Assembly: GCA_965652645.1 (NCBI GenBank)
Contig: CBFGXE010000003.1
Span: 1-64,000, forward strand
Reading direction: 5' to 3'
DNA length: 64,000 nucleotides
Source: ZC4RG30 sp965652645
GTDB lineage: Bacteria > Pseudomonadota > Gammaproteobacteria > Steroidobacterales > Steroidobacteraceae
Part shown: in pieces, positions 16,521 to 24,801 of the stretch
Position numbering within the stretch: the first letter of the stretch is position 1
How the letters are laid out: each line of letters opens with the position of its first letter
Program-made: the position numbers and the translations under genes
Notes under the pieces: generated by a model
Database searches by the model: none
Told to the model about the DNA's origin: nothing
Seen by the model: only the letters and a program-made list of their open reading frames with translations

Positions 16521-18293
16521 ATGGACCGGATGCGCAAACTGCTATTCACCGTTCTGGCTGTGATGGTCGGCGGATCCGCTGCCGTGGCAGATGATTTTCT
16601 GCCCATGGAAGAGGCATTCCGCATCAGCGCGTTTGCCACTGCGCCGGACCGCATCGAGGTGGTCTACCAAGTCCAGCCCGGGTACTACCTCTACCGCTCG
16701 CGCATGGGCTTCAAGGTGCCCGAGGGCCAGCCGCTGGCGCTGGGCAACCCGGACTTTCCGGCCGGCTACATCAAGAAGGACGAGGAATACCTGGGACTGG
16801 GCGACCAGGAGGTCTTCCTGAAGGACCTGTCGGTGAACCTGCCCGTGTCGCGCGGCTCGCGCGATGCCCTGACCGTGCCGCTGGAGGTGGCTTTCCAGGG
16901 CTGCGCCGAGGCCGGGCTGTGCTACCCGCCCTCCACCAAGACCTTCCAGGTGAAGCTGCCCGCGGCAACCAATGTAGTGCAGATATCGGGCGGCTCCAGC
17001 GCGGTGGGCGGAGGCTACGTTTCCGAACAGGACCGCATGGCCAGCCTGATCAGCGAGGGCAGCCTCCTCGCCATGGTGGGAGTGTTCTTCCTCGCCGGCC
17101 TGCTGCTGGCCTTCACCCCCTGCGTGCTGCCCATGGTGCCCATCGTCGCCGGCATCATCGCCGGCCAGGGGGCCAACGTGACCCGCGGGCGTGCCTTCAG
17201 CCTGTCCGTGGCCTATGTGCTGGGCATGGCCGCCACCTACACCGCTGCTGGCGTGGCCTTCGCCGCCGCGGGCCAGCAGGCCCAGACATTGTTCCAGCAG
17301 TGGTGGATCATTACCCTCTTCTCGGCGCTGTTTGTTGCAATGGCGCTATCAATGTTCGGCCTGTTCACCGTGCAGATGCCCTCCTTCATCCAGACCCGGC
17401 TCACCACCATGAGCAACCAGCAGAAGGCGGGCAGCTACGCGGGCGTGGTGGTGATGGGCGCCCTTTCGGCGCTGATCGTGACCACCTGCGTGGGGCCGGC
17501 GCTGGTGGCGGCGCTGTCAGTGATCAGCCAGTCCGGCCAGGTGGCCCGCGGCGGCCTCGCCCTGTTTGCCATGGCCATCGGCATGGGCGTGCCCCTGCTG
17601 GTGGTGGGCGCCTCGGCCGGCCAGCTGCTGCCCCGCGCCGGCGCCTGGATGGAGACGGTGAAGCAGGCCATGGGCGCGCTGATGCTGGCGGTGGCCGTGT
17701 GGATGCTGTCGCGCCTGCTGCCGCCGTCGGTGACCATGTGGCTGTGGATCGTGCCGCTGGCCGCGCTGGCCATCATCCTCCTGCGCGCCACCTGGCGCTC
17801 GCAGGGAGGCAGGGTCACGGCGCGGGCCCTGGCCGTGGTGGCCGCGGCCTGGGGCGTGCTGATCGGCGTCGGCGCGGTGAAGGGTGCCACCAATCCCCTG
17901 CAGCCCCTGACGGCCACCGTGAAGGTGGACCTGCCCTTCGAACGCATCAAGTCGGTGGAGGACCTCACCGCCCGCGTGGCCGCGGCGCAGGCCGCCGGCA
18001 AGACCGTGATGCTCGATTTCTATGCGGACTGGTGCGTGTCGTGCAAGGAGATGGAGCACTTCACCTTCACCGACCCCACCGTGCAGGCGGCGCTGGCCAA
18101 TACCGTGTGGTTGCAGGCCGACGTGACGGCCAACGACGCCACCGACCAGGCGCTGCTGAAGCACTTCGGCATCTTCGGCCCGCCCACCATTGCCTTCTAT
18201 GGCACCGATGGCGAGGAGCGCAGGGATTACCGCGTGGTCGGCTTCATGAAGGCCGGGAAATTCGCGCCGCTGGTCACCGCGGCGCTACAGTAG
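16521..18293 (+). CDS. dsbD: thiol:disulfide interchange protein DsbD
   Basis: Carries electrons from cytoplasmic thioredoxin across the inner membrane to periplasmic partners (DsbC, DsbG and CcmG/TlpA types). The 590-residue protein has all three domains: a signal peptide, the alpha domain with the cysteine pair GCAEAGLC, and an eight-helix membrane domain with Cys in FTPCVLPMVP and VTTCVGPAL. A thioredoxin-like gamma domain with DWCVSCKEME ends it. All six redox cysteines are present. The ATG at 16521 follows GGGGG; another ATG lies 9 bases later. A TlpA-like thioredoxin gene begins 4 bases after its stop, a natural electron acceptor. Confidence 0.97.
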   Translation: MDRMRKLLFTVLAVMVGGSAAVADDFLPMEEAFRISAFATAPDRIEVVYQVQPGYYLYRSRMGFKVPEGQPLALGNPDFPAGYIKKDEEYLGLGDQEVFLKDLSVNLPVSRGSRDALTVPLEVAFQGCAEAGLCYPPSTKTFQVKLPAATNVVQISGGSSAVGGGYVSEQDRMASLISEGSLLAMVGVFFLAGLLLAFTPCVLPMVPIVAGIIAGQGANVTRGRAFSLSVAYVLGMAATYTAAGVAFAAAGQQAQTLFQQWWIITLFSALFVAMALSMFGLFTVQMPSFIQTRLTTMSNQQKAGSYAGVVVMGALSALIVTTCVGPALVAALSVISQSGQVARGGLALFAMAIGMGVPLLVVGASAGQLLPRAGAWMETVKQAMGALMLAVAVWMLSRLLPPSVTMWLWIVPLAALAIILLRATWRSQGGRVTARALAVVAAAWGVLIGVGAVKGATNPLQPLTATVKVDLPFERIKSVEDLTARVAAAQAAGKTVMLDFYADWCVSCKEMEHFTFTDPTVQAALANTVWLQADVTANDATDQALLKHFGIFGPPTIAFYGTDGEERRDYRVVGFMKAGKFAPLVTAALQ

Positions 18294-18297
18294 CGGC

Positions 18298-19047
18298 ATG
18301 AGAGCAATCTGGATCGTGCCCGCGGTGGCAGCCGCCGCGGTGCTGGGGTTTTTAGCGCAGCGGTGGATTGCCGCGCCGACCGGGGATGCGGCCGCCACCA
18401 GCAGCGCCGCCATGGAAGAGCCCGCCGTCGACGGCCTCGCGGAAGAGGCCGAGGTGCCGGCGCTGGTGATTCCCGCCACCCTGCCCACCTTCTCGCTGGC
18501 CGATGCCGAAGGCCGCCAGCGCACGCTGCAGGACTGGGCCGGCCGGCCGCTGATGGTGAACTACTGGGCCACCTGGTGCGGGCCCTGTCGCCGCGAGATC
18601 CCGCTGCTGAACGAACTGCGCGCCGCGGGCAAGCCGAAGAACCTGGAGATCATCGGCGTGGCCGTGGATTTCCGGGATGATGTGCTGGCCTATGCCAGCG
18701 AGACGCCCATCTCCTATCCCCTGCTGATCGGCGAAGAGGACGGCCTCAAGGCGGTGGAGGCCATGGGCATGCAGCCGGCCTTCCCGTTCACGGTATTCGC
18801 CGACAGCCGGCAGCGCATCGTCACGGTGAAGGTGGGCGAGCTGCACCGGGACGAGGCCGAGGTGATCCTCGACAAGCTGGCCGCCATCGATGCCGGCACG
18901 CTGCCGCTGGACCAGGCGAAGGGCGAAATCGATGCGGCGCTGAAGGCGCTGGCGGCCCGCCGCGCCATCGACAAGGCGGAGGCGAAGGCCGCCGGAACCA
19001 CCGCCCGGGCCACCAGGGCCTCCCCAGAAGCCCCTGGCAGGGGCTGA
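18298..19047 (+). CDS. TlpA/ResA-like membrane-anchored thioredoxin
   Basis: A 249-residue periplasmic thiol-disulfide protein. An N-terminal hydrophobic anchor (AIWIVPAVAAAAVLGFLAQ) is followed by an Ala-rich linker and a thioredoxin domain (about 60-200). The active site is WATWCGPCRREIP, and the cis-Pro stretch is MQPAFPFTVF. The C-terminal 45 residues are an unusual Ala/Lys/Arg-rich tail. It is directly downstream of dsbD, so it is most likely reduced by DsbD and then reduces cytochrome c apoproteins or other envelope thiols. No cytochrome maturation genes are in the window. Confidence 0.88.
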   Translation: MRAIWIVPAVAAAAVLGFLAQRWIAAPTGDAAATSSAAMEEPAVDGLAEEAEVPALVIPATLPTFSLADAEGRQRTLQDWAGRPLMVNYWATWCGPCRREIPLLNELRAAGKPKNLEIIGVAVDFRDDVLAYASETPISYPLLIGEEDGLKAVEAMGMQPAFPFTVFADSRQRIVTVKVGELHRDEAEVILDKLAAIDAGTLPLDQAKGEIDAALKALAARRAIDKAEAKAAGTTARATRASPEAPGRG

Positions 19048-19130
19048 TCGGCCAAGTTCGCCGAAAATAGCGGCAGGATTTCCCCATTTGGGGTTAAATG
19101 CCGCCCTTCTGTAACCACCTTGATACCGAA

Positions 19131-19577
19131 ATGCCGCGGCTGCTGCTGCTGAACGGCCCGAACCTGAACCTGCTGGGCACCCGGGAGCCCGGACTTTACG
19201 GCGCGGACACGCTGGACACCATTGTGCAGCGCGCCGGCGCCGTGGCCCGTGAACTGGGCCATGAGCTGGTGGCCCGGCAGAGCAACGCCGAACACGAGCT
19301 GGTGGAAATCGTGCAGAACGCCCCCGCCGAAGCGATCGCGTTCCTGATCCTCAACCCGGGTGCGTTCACGCACACCAGCGTTGCCCTGCGCGACGCCATC
19401 CTGGGCGTGGGGCTGCCCTTCATCGAGGTGCACCTGTCGAACGTGCACGCACGCGAGCCCTTCCGCCGCCATTCGTATTTTTCCGACATCGCCGTGGGCC
19501 AGGTCGTGGGCCTCGGCGCACTGGGCTATGAGCTGGCCGTGCGTGCCGCTGCTGCGCGCCTCGCCGCTCCCCGCTGA
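19131..19577 (+). CDS. aroQ: type II 3-dehydroquinate dehydratase
   Basis: Converts 3-dehydroquinate to 3-dehydroshikimate in the shikimate pathway. The 148-residue length is normal. Family motifs are LLLNGPNLNLLGTREPGLYG (with the catalytic Arg and Tyr region), LNPGAFTHTSVALRDA and EVHLSNVHAREPFRRHSYFS. The ATG at 19131 gives the usual N-terminus; an ATG at 19098 would add 11 residues absent from relatives, though it has a better upstream G-rich stretch. It is 21 bases from accB. The aroQ-accB-accC order is common in gammaproteobacteria. Confidence 0.96.
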   Translation: MPRLLLLNGPNLNLLGTREPGLYGADTLDTIVQRAGAVARELGHELVARQSNAEHELVEIVQNAPAEAIAFLILNPGAFTHTSVALRDAILGVGLPFIEVHLSNVHAREPFRRHSYFSDIAVGQVVGLGALGYELAVRAAAARLAAPR

Positions 19578-19598
19578 TCCCTTTTTTCTGGAGACTGC

Positions 19599-20063
19599 AT
19601 GGACATTCGCAAAGTCAAGAAACTGATCGAGCTGCTGGAGGAATCCGGCATTGCGGAAATCGAGATCAAGGAAGGGGAGGAGTCGGTACGCATCAGCCGC
19701 GCCGCCACCGGCGCGCCCGTGCCGCAGTATTTCACCGCGCCCGCACCGGCACCCGCCGCCGCCGCGCCCGCGCCTGCTGCACCCGCCGCCGAGCCCCCGC
19801 CCGCGCCGCTGGCCCGCCGCAAGGACGACAAGAACGTCATCACCGCGCCCATGGTCGGCACCTATTACGCGGCGCCCTCGCCCACCGCCAAGCCCTTCGT
19901 GGCCATCGGCGATGAGGTCAAGGAAGGCCAGGTGCTGTGCATCATCGAGGCCATGAAGATGATGAACCAGATCGAGAGCGATCGCGCCGGCAAGGTCACC
20001 GCCATCATGTGCTCCAACGGCGAGCCGGTGGAATTCGGCCAGCCGCTGTTCGTCGTCGAGTAA
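19599..20063 (+). CDS. accB: acetyl-CoA carboxylase biotin carboxyl carrier protein
   Basis: The 154-residue biotin carrier of acetyl-CoA carboxylase, the first step of fatty acid synthesis. It has the N-terminal domain (IRKVKKLIELLEESGIAEIE), a long Ala/Pro-rich swinging linker (about 50-75) and the C-terminal biotinyl domain with the biotin-accepting Lys in IEAMKMMNQIE. The ATG follows CTGGAG. Its stop is 9 bases before accC. Confidence 0.98.
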   Translation: MDIRKVKKLIELLEESGIAEIEIKEGEESVRISRAATGAPVPQYFTAPAPAPAAAAPAPAAPAAEPPPAPLARRKDDKNVITAPMVGTYYAAPSPTAKPFVAIGDEVKEGQVLCIIEAMKMMNQIESDRAGKVTAIMCSNGEPVEFGQPLFVVE

Positions 20064-20072
20064 GTCCCACTC

Positions 20073-21416
20073 ATGCTGGACAAAGTCGTCATCGCCAACC
20101 GCGGCGAAATCGCGCTGCGCATCCTGCGCGCCTGCCGCGAACTGGACATCAAGACCGTGGCGGTGCACTCCACCGCCGACGCCACGCTGAAGCACGTGCT
20201 GCTGGCGGACGAGACGGTGTGCATCGGGCCGCCGCCCTCGCCGCAGAGTTACCTCAGCATGCCGGCCATCATCAGCGCGGCGGAGGTCACCGACTCGGTG
20301 GCCATCCACCCCGGCTACGGTTTCCTGTCGGAGAACGCGGACTTCGCCGAGCGCGTGGAGCGCAGCGGCTTCACCTTCATCGGGCCGAAGGCCGAGACCA
20401 TCCGCCTGATGGGCGACAAGGTGTCGGCCATCAAGGTGATGAAGGAGGCCGGCGTGCCTTGCGTGCCGGGCTCCGGCGGGCCGCTGGGCGCCGATCCGGA
20501 CGAGAACCTGCGCATCGCGCGGCAGATCGGCTATCCGGTGATCATCAAGGCATCCGGTGGTGGCGGCGGGCGTGGCATGCGCGTGGTGCATGCGGAGGCC
20601 GCGCTGCTCAATGCCATCAACGTGACGCAGCAGGAAGCGCAGGCGGCCTTCGGCAATCCGCAGGTCTACATGGAGAAGTTCCTGGAGAAACCGCGCCACA
20701 TCGAGTTCCAGGTGATCGCCGACAACCACGGCAACGTGGTGCACCTGGGCGAGCGCGACTGCTCCATGCAGCGCCGCCACCAGAAGGTGATCGAGGAGGC
20801 GCCCGCGCCGGGGCTTGATCCCAAGGTGCGCGAGAAGATGGGCGAGCGCGTGGTGGAGGCCTGCCGCAAGGTGGGTTACCGCAGCGCCGGCACGCTCGAG
20901 TTCCTCTACCAGGATGGCGAGTTCTACTTCATCGAGATGAACACGCGCATCCAGGTGGAGCATCCGGTGACCGAACTGATCACCGGCATCGACCTGGTGA
21001 AGACGCAGCTGCTGGTCGCCTCGGGCGAGAAGCTGCCGTTCACGCAGGACGACATCCGTTTCACCGGCCACGCCATCGAATGCCGCATCAACGCGGAAGA
21101 CGCCAAGACCTTCATGCCCTCGCCGGGCCTCATCACGCGCTGGCACTCGCCGGGCGGACCGGGCATCCGCGTGGATACGCACGTGTATTCAGGCTATTCG
21201 GTGCCGCCGAACTACGACTCGATGATCGGCAAGCTCATCGCCCATGGCGACACGCGCGCCACGGCCATCGCGCGCATGCGCAATGCGCTGGCGGAGCTGG
21301 TGGTCGAGGGCATCAAGACCAACACCGCCCTGCACCAGGAAATCCTGAGCCATGCCGCGTTCCGCGAAGGTGGCCTCGACATCCACTACCTCGAGCGGCG
21401 GCTGGGCCTGAAGTAG
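20073..21416 (+). CDS. accC: acetyl-CoA carboxylase biotin carboxylase subunit
   Basis: Carboxylates the biotin of AccB using ATP and bicarbonate. Its 447 residues match the family. It starts MLDKVVIANRGEIALRILRA and has the glycine-rich ATP-grasp loop IIKASGGGGGRGMRV. Other family blocks are VYMEKFLEKPRHIEFQVI, ERDCSMQRRHQKVIEEAPAP and FIEMNTRIQVEHPVTE. It is the second gene of accBC, and prmA begins 5 bases after its stop. Confidence 0.99.
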   Translation: MLDKVVIANRGEIALRILRACRELDIKTVAVHSTADATLKHVLLADETVCIGPPPSPQSYLSMPAIISAAEVTDSVAIHPGYGFLSENADFAERVERSGFTFIGPKAETIRLMGDKVSAIKVMKEAGVPCVPGSGGPLGADPDENLRIARQIGYPVIIKASGGGGGRGMRVVHAEAALLNAINVTQQEAQAAFGNPQVYMEKFLEKPRHIEFQVIADNHGNVVHLGERDCSMQRRHQKVIEEAPAPGLDPKVREKMGERVVEACRKVGYRSAGTLEFLYQDGEFYFIEMNTRIQVEHPVTELITGIDLVKTQLLVASGEKLPFTQDDIRFTGHAIECRINAEDAKTFMPSPGLITRWHSPGGPGIRVDTHVYSGYSVPPNYDSMIGKLIAHGDTRATAIARMRNALAELVVEGIKTNTALHQEILSHAAFREGGLDIHYLERRLGLK

Positions 21417-21421
21417 TCGGC

Positions 21422-22303
21422 ATGTCCGGCTACCTGGCCCTCACCGTCACGCTGGACGGCATCGATCCGGAAGCCGCCGAAGCGGCGGTGTTCGAGGCCG
21501 GTGCCGTGTCGGTGACGCTTACCGATGCGGCGGATGACGCCATCCTTGAGCCGGCCCCGGGCGAGGTGCGGCTGTGGCCGCGTACGGTGCTGCAGGCGCT
21601 GTTCCCGCCCGAAGCGGCAGGGCCCGGGGCCATCATCGCGCTGGCATCGGCGCTGGGAGTGCCCGCGGAGGACATCCAGGCCGGCCATGTGGCCGACCGC
21701 GCCTGGGAGCGCGAGTGGCTGAAGGATTTCCACGCCATGCGCTTCGGCAGGCGGCTGTGGATCGTGCCCCACCATGAAACGCCACCGGAGGACCCGGAGG
21801 CCGTGGTCGTGCGGCTGGATCCGGGCCTGGCCTTCGGCACGGGCACGCATCCTTCCACCGCCCTGTGCCTCACCTGGCTGGACTCCCGGCTCTCCGCCGG
21901 CGCGCGCGTGATCGACTATGGCTGCGGTTCGGGCGTGCTGGCCGTGGCCGCGGCGCGGCTGGGCGCATCCGGAGTGCATGCCTTCGACATCGACCCGCAG
22001 GCCCTGGTCGCCACGCGTGACAACGCCGCGGCGAACGCCGTGGAAGCGCGGGTGCGCGTGCACGAGGACGCTGCTACCCTGCCCGCGGAGGTGGATGTGG
22101 TGGTGGCCAATATCCTCGCCGGCACGCTGGTCGAACTTGCCCCGCGCCTGTGCGCGCTGCTGGCATCGGGCGGACAGCTGATCCTCGCCGGCATCCTGAA
22201 GCAGCAGGTGCACGAGGTGCGTGCGGGCTTCGCCCCGTGGATGGAACTTTCCGTATTCGCCGGGCGCGAAGGCTGGAGCGCGCTCGCGGGACGCAAGCCA
22301 TGA
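21422..22303 (+). CDS. prmA: ribosomal protein L11 methyltransferase
   Basis: Trimethylates ribosomal protein L11 with S-adenosylmethionine. The 293-residue protein has the N-terminal L11-binding domain and a class I methyltransferase fold with LDPGLAFGTGTHPST, the SAM-binding VIDYGCGSGVLAVAA, and VVVANILAGTL. The ATG at 21422, 5 bases after accC, gives the standard N-terminus MSGYLALTVTL. The stop overlaps the next start (ATGA). Confidence 0.97.
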   Translation: MSGYLALTVTLDGIDPEAAEAAVFEAGAVSVTLTDAADDAILEPAPGEVRLWPRTVLQALFPPEAAGPGAIIALASALGVPAEDIQAGHVADRAWEREWLKDFHAMRFGRRLWIVPHHETPPEDPEAVVVRLDPGLAFGTGTHPSTALCLTWLDSRLSAGARVIDYGCGSGVLAVAAARLGASGVHAFDIDPQALVATRDNAAANAVEARVRVHEDAATLPAEVDVVVANILAGTLVELAPRLCALLASGGQLILAGILKQQVHEVRAGFAPWMELSVFAGREGWSALAGRKP

Positions 22304-23451
22304 GCCTGATGGTGACCACCTGCGCCAACTGCCGGCAGCAGCTGGCGGTTACCGCGGCCGACCTGCGCATCGGCCAGGGTTTCGTGCGCTGCGGCCGCTG
22401 CGACAAGGTGTTCAACGCGCTGCTCACGCTGGCCGAGGGCCCGGCCGGTGATCGTCCGGAGGATGCCGCACGCGGCACCATGTCCGTCCCTGCGCTTGAT
22501 GAGCAGGAGCCGCTGCCCCCGCTGCCGGGTCGTGAGGACGAGGAGGACCCGCCCTTCGGCATCGATGAAGTGGAAGTGGTGGAGACCCATGTCACCGGGC
22601 AGTTCCGCAGCCTTGTGCTGGAGGGGGACCACATCCGGCCCGACCAGCTGGAGCTGCAGGAAGAGGCTGCGCCCGCGGCGAATGACGCCAGCGACGAGGC
22701 GGCCGGCGAGGCCACCGGTGCTGCTGACGGAGGGGATGCCGACGAGGCCGCCGCTTCACCCGACAGGGACGAAGTGGCGCGCGACATCATCCGCCAGGCC
22801 ACCAGCCAGCCCATCGACCTGCTGCTGGGCGAGGAGGAGCAGCCGCGCCCTGCCCCCACGCCGGCCATCAAGGCACCGTCGCCACCTGCGCCTGCGGAAA
22901 GCGGATTCGATGCCGACGAGGTGATCGGCAATCCGCCCCGCGTCAGCCGCCTCTGGCACGTGGCCGCAGTGCTGCTCTTGCTGGTGCTGGCCGGCCAGTA
23001 CGCGCACCACAACCGCCACGCGCTGGTGACCGTGCCCTGGCTCACCGGGCCGCTGCAGCAGGTCTACGGGATTTTCGGCATGACCGTGGAGCCCGCCTGG
23101 AACCTGGCCGACTACGAAATGGGCCAGCTCGGCGGCATGGAATCCACCGGGGATGCGCGCACGCTGGTGCTGCGCGCCGCCGTGGCCGTGCGCAAGGACG
23201 CTCCGCGCGGCCAGCCGCCGCCACTGCTCCGGGCCGTGCTCAGCGACCGCTGGGGCAATGTGCTTGCCCGGCACGAGCTGGCGCCGCGGGACTGGCTGCT
23301 GGGCGCGGCGCCCGGGCTCATTGAACCGGGCCAGCGGCTGGATGCGCAGCTCTCGATGCCCGCGCCGGAAGGCGTGGCCGGCTTCACCGTGCATCCCTGC
23401 CTGCCCGACACCACCGGCACGCTCCACTGCACCGACGACGCGCGGCCGTGA
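22300..23451 (+). CDS. zinc-ribbon and DUF3426 membrane protein
   Basis: A 383-residue protein with an N-terminal MJ0042-type zinc ribbon (TTCANCRQQLAV then FVRCGRCDKVFNAL, four Cys). A long acidic disordered linker (about 50-205) follows, then one membrane helix (LWHVAAVLLLLVLAGQYA) and a periplasmic DUF3426 beta-domain ending in FTVHPCLPD. It is commonly found between prmA and dusB in proteobacteria; its role is not established. It overlaps prmA by four bases and dusB by four (GTGA), so the set is translationally coupled. Confidence 0.92.
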   Translation: MSLMVTTCANCRQQLAVTAADLRIGQGFVRCGRCDKVFNALLTLAEGPAGDRPEDAARGTMSVPALDEQEPLPPLPGREDEEDPPFGIDEVEVVETHVTGQFRSLVLEGDHIRPDQLELQEEAAPAANDASDEAAGEATGAADGGDADEAAASPDRDEVARDIIRQATSQPIDLLLGEEEQPRPAPTPAIKAPSPPAPAESGFDADEVIGNPPRVSRLWHVAAVLLLLVLAGQYAHHNRHALVTVPWLTGPLQQVYGIFGMTVEPAWNLADYEMGQLGGMESTGDARTLVLRAAVAVRKDAPRGQPPPLLRAVLSDRWGNVLARHELAPRDWLLGAAPGLIEPGQRLDAQLSMPAPEGVAGFTVHPCLPDTTGTLHCTDDARP

Positions 23452-24524
23452 GCTTCCAGATCGGCCCCTGGCGCATTCCGGCACCGGCGGTGCTGGCGCC
23501 GATGGCGGGTGTCACCGACCGTCCCTTCCGCATCCTGTGCCGGCGTTTCGGCGCGGGCCTCGCCGCCTCCGAGATGATCACTTCGGACCAGCGGCTGTGG
23601 CACACGGCGAAATCGCGCCAGCGCATGAACCACGAAGGCGAGCCCGAGCCGCGCGTGGTGCAGCTCGCCGGCAACGATCCCGCGCAGCTCGCCGATGCCG
23701 CGCGCGCGAACGTGGACCTGGGCGCGCAGATCATCGACATCAACATGGGCTGCCCCGCGAAAAAGGTGTACGGCAAGCTGTGCGGCTCGGCGCTGCTCGG
23801 GGATCCCGCGCTGGTGGAACGACTGCTGGCCGCCGTGGTTGATGCAGTCAACGTCCCCGTGACAGTGAAGATCCGTACGGGCGTCGACCGGCAGCATGTC
23901 AATGGCGTGGAGATATCACGCATCGCAGCAGAAGCGGGCGTGCAGGCCATCGCCGTGCACGGACGCACGCGCGCTGATTTCTACGAGGGCGAGGCCGAAT
24001 ACGCGACGATCCGCGAAATCGCGGCTCGCGCAAATATTCCCGTGATTGCCAACGGAGATATTGACAGCGCGGAAAAAGCGGGACGTGTGCTCGATTTCAC
24101 GCGTGCCAGCGGCGTGATGATCGGCCGCGGTGCGCACGGCGCGCCATGGATCTTCCGTGATGTCAATTATTTTCTGGAAAAAGGCTCGTTTCCGACGCGG
24201 CTCTTGCGAAGCGAAGTCAGAGATATCATCCTTGAACACATCACGGCGCTGTACGCATTCCATGGTGAAGCGGCCGGCGTACGGATCGCGCGCAAACACC
24301 TCGGCTGGTACTGCCAGCAGCACACCGACACAGCATCCTTCCGGCCAGAACTGATGGCCGCGGAGAACTCGTCGGTCCAGCATTCGGTGGTTGCACGGCG
24401 TTTTGGCGAGTGGGCCGCGACTGCGGAACGGATCGACAACAACAAAAAGACTGACTGGGAGTGTGCGAATGAGCGCTGTGAGCAGGACAACGAAGAAGGT
24501 TGCCAGACCGCTGCCTGCGCATAA
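23448..24524 (+). CDS. dusB: tRNA-dihydrouridine synthase B
   Basis: Reduces uridine to dihydrouridine in tRNA using FMN and NADPH. The 358-residue protein is longer than the usual 320-340 because of a polar tail. Motifs seen: LAPMAGVTDRPFRILCRRFG, the catalytic Cys in INMGCPAKKV, VKIRTGVDRQHVNG, VHGRTRADFYEGEAEY, PVIANGDID and GRGAHGAPWIFR. It starts at a GTG inside the preceding stop. From about 23,850 the codon use becomes visibly less GC-rich than in the first half and in the neighbours. Its last 56 bases overlap the fis start, an extended form of the classic dusB-fis coupling. Confidence 0.96.
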   Translation: MSFQIGPWRIPAPAVLAPMAGVTDRPFRILCRRFGAGLAASEMITSDQRLWHTAKSRQRMNHEGEPEPRVVQLAGNDPAQLADAARANVDLGAQIIDINMGCPAKKVYGKLCGSALLGDPALVERLLAAVVDAVNVPVTVKIRTGVDRQHVNGVEISRIAAEAGVQAIAVHGRTRADFYEGEAEYATIREIAARANIPVIANGDIDSAEKAGRVLDFTRASGVMIGRGAHGAPWIFRDVNYFLEKGSFPTRLLRSEVRDIILEHITALYAFHGEAAGVRIARKHLGWYCQQHTDTASFRPELMAAENSSVQHSVVARRFGEWAATAERIDNNKKTDWECANERCEQDNEEGCQTAACA

Positions 24525-24792
24525 GCCCACCACCACGACCGCTGCCCCCCGCGCCCCGCGCGATTTGCCCCTGCGCGACCACGCCGAGCGCGCGCTTTCC
24601 GATTACCTGGCCAACCTCAACGGACATCGCCCAGCGCGCCTCTACGACCTGGTGCTGCGCGAGGTGGAGGAGCCCCTGTTCCGCACCGTGCTCGACTACG
24701 CCAGCGGCAACCAGAGCCAGGCGGCGGTGATCCTCGGCATCACCCGCGGCACGCTGCGCAAGAAGCTCAGGCAGTTCGGCCTGTCGGCCTGA
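24469..24792 (+). CDS. fis: DNA-binding protein Fis
   Basis: A 107-residue nucleoid-associated regulator that bends DNA and activates rRNA and other promoters. The C-terminal half is unmistakable: LYDLVLREVEEPLFRTVLDY then GNQSQAAVILGITRGTLRKK, the Fis helix-turn-helix. The N-terminal 40 residues are basic and Thr/Pro/Ala-rich, longer than in E. coli Fis (98 residues). The ATG at 24469 follows GGGAG and lies within the dusB coding end. Confidence 0.95.
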   Translation: MSAVSRTTKKVARPLPAHKPTTTTAAPRAPRDLPLRDHAERALSDYLANLNGHRPARLYDLVLREVEEPLFRTVLDYASGNQSQAAVILGITRGTLRKKLRQFGLSA

Positions 24793-24801
24793 GGTCGGCC
24801 A

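Noticed and set aside
18714..21182. 822-codon open frame on the minus strand across aroQ, accB and accC
   Set aside because: It is the antisense shadow of three certain genes, is low-complexity in His, Gly and Arg, and matches no family.
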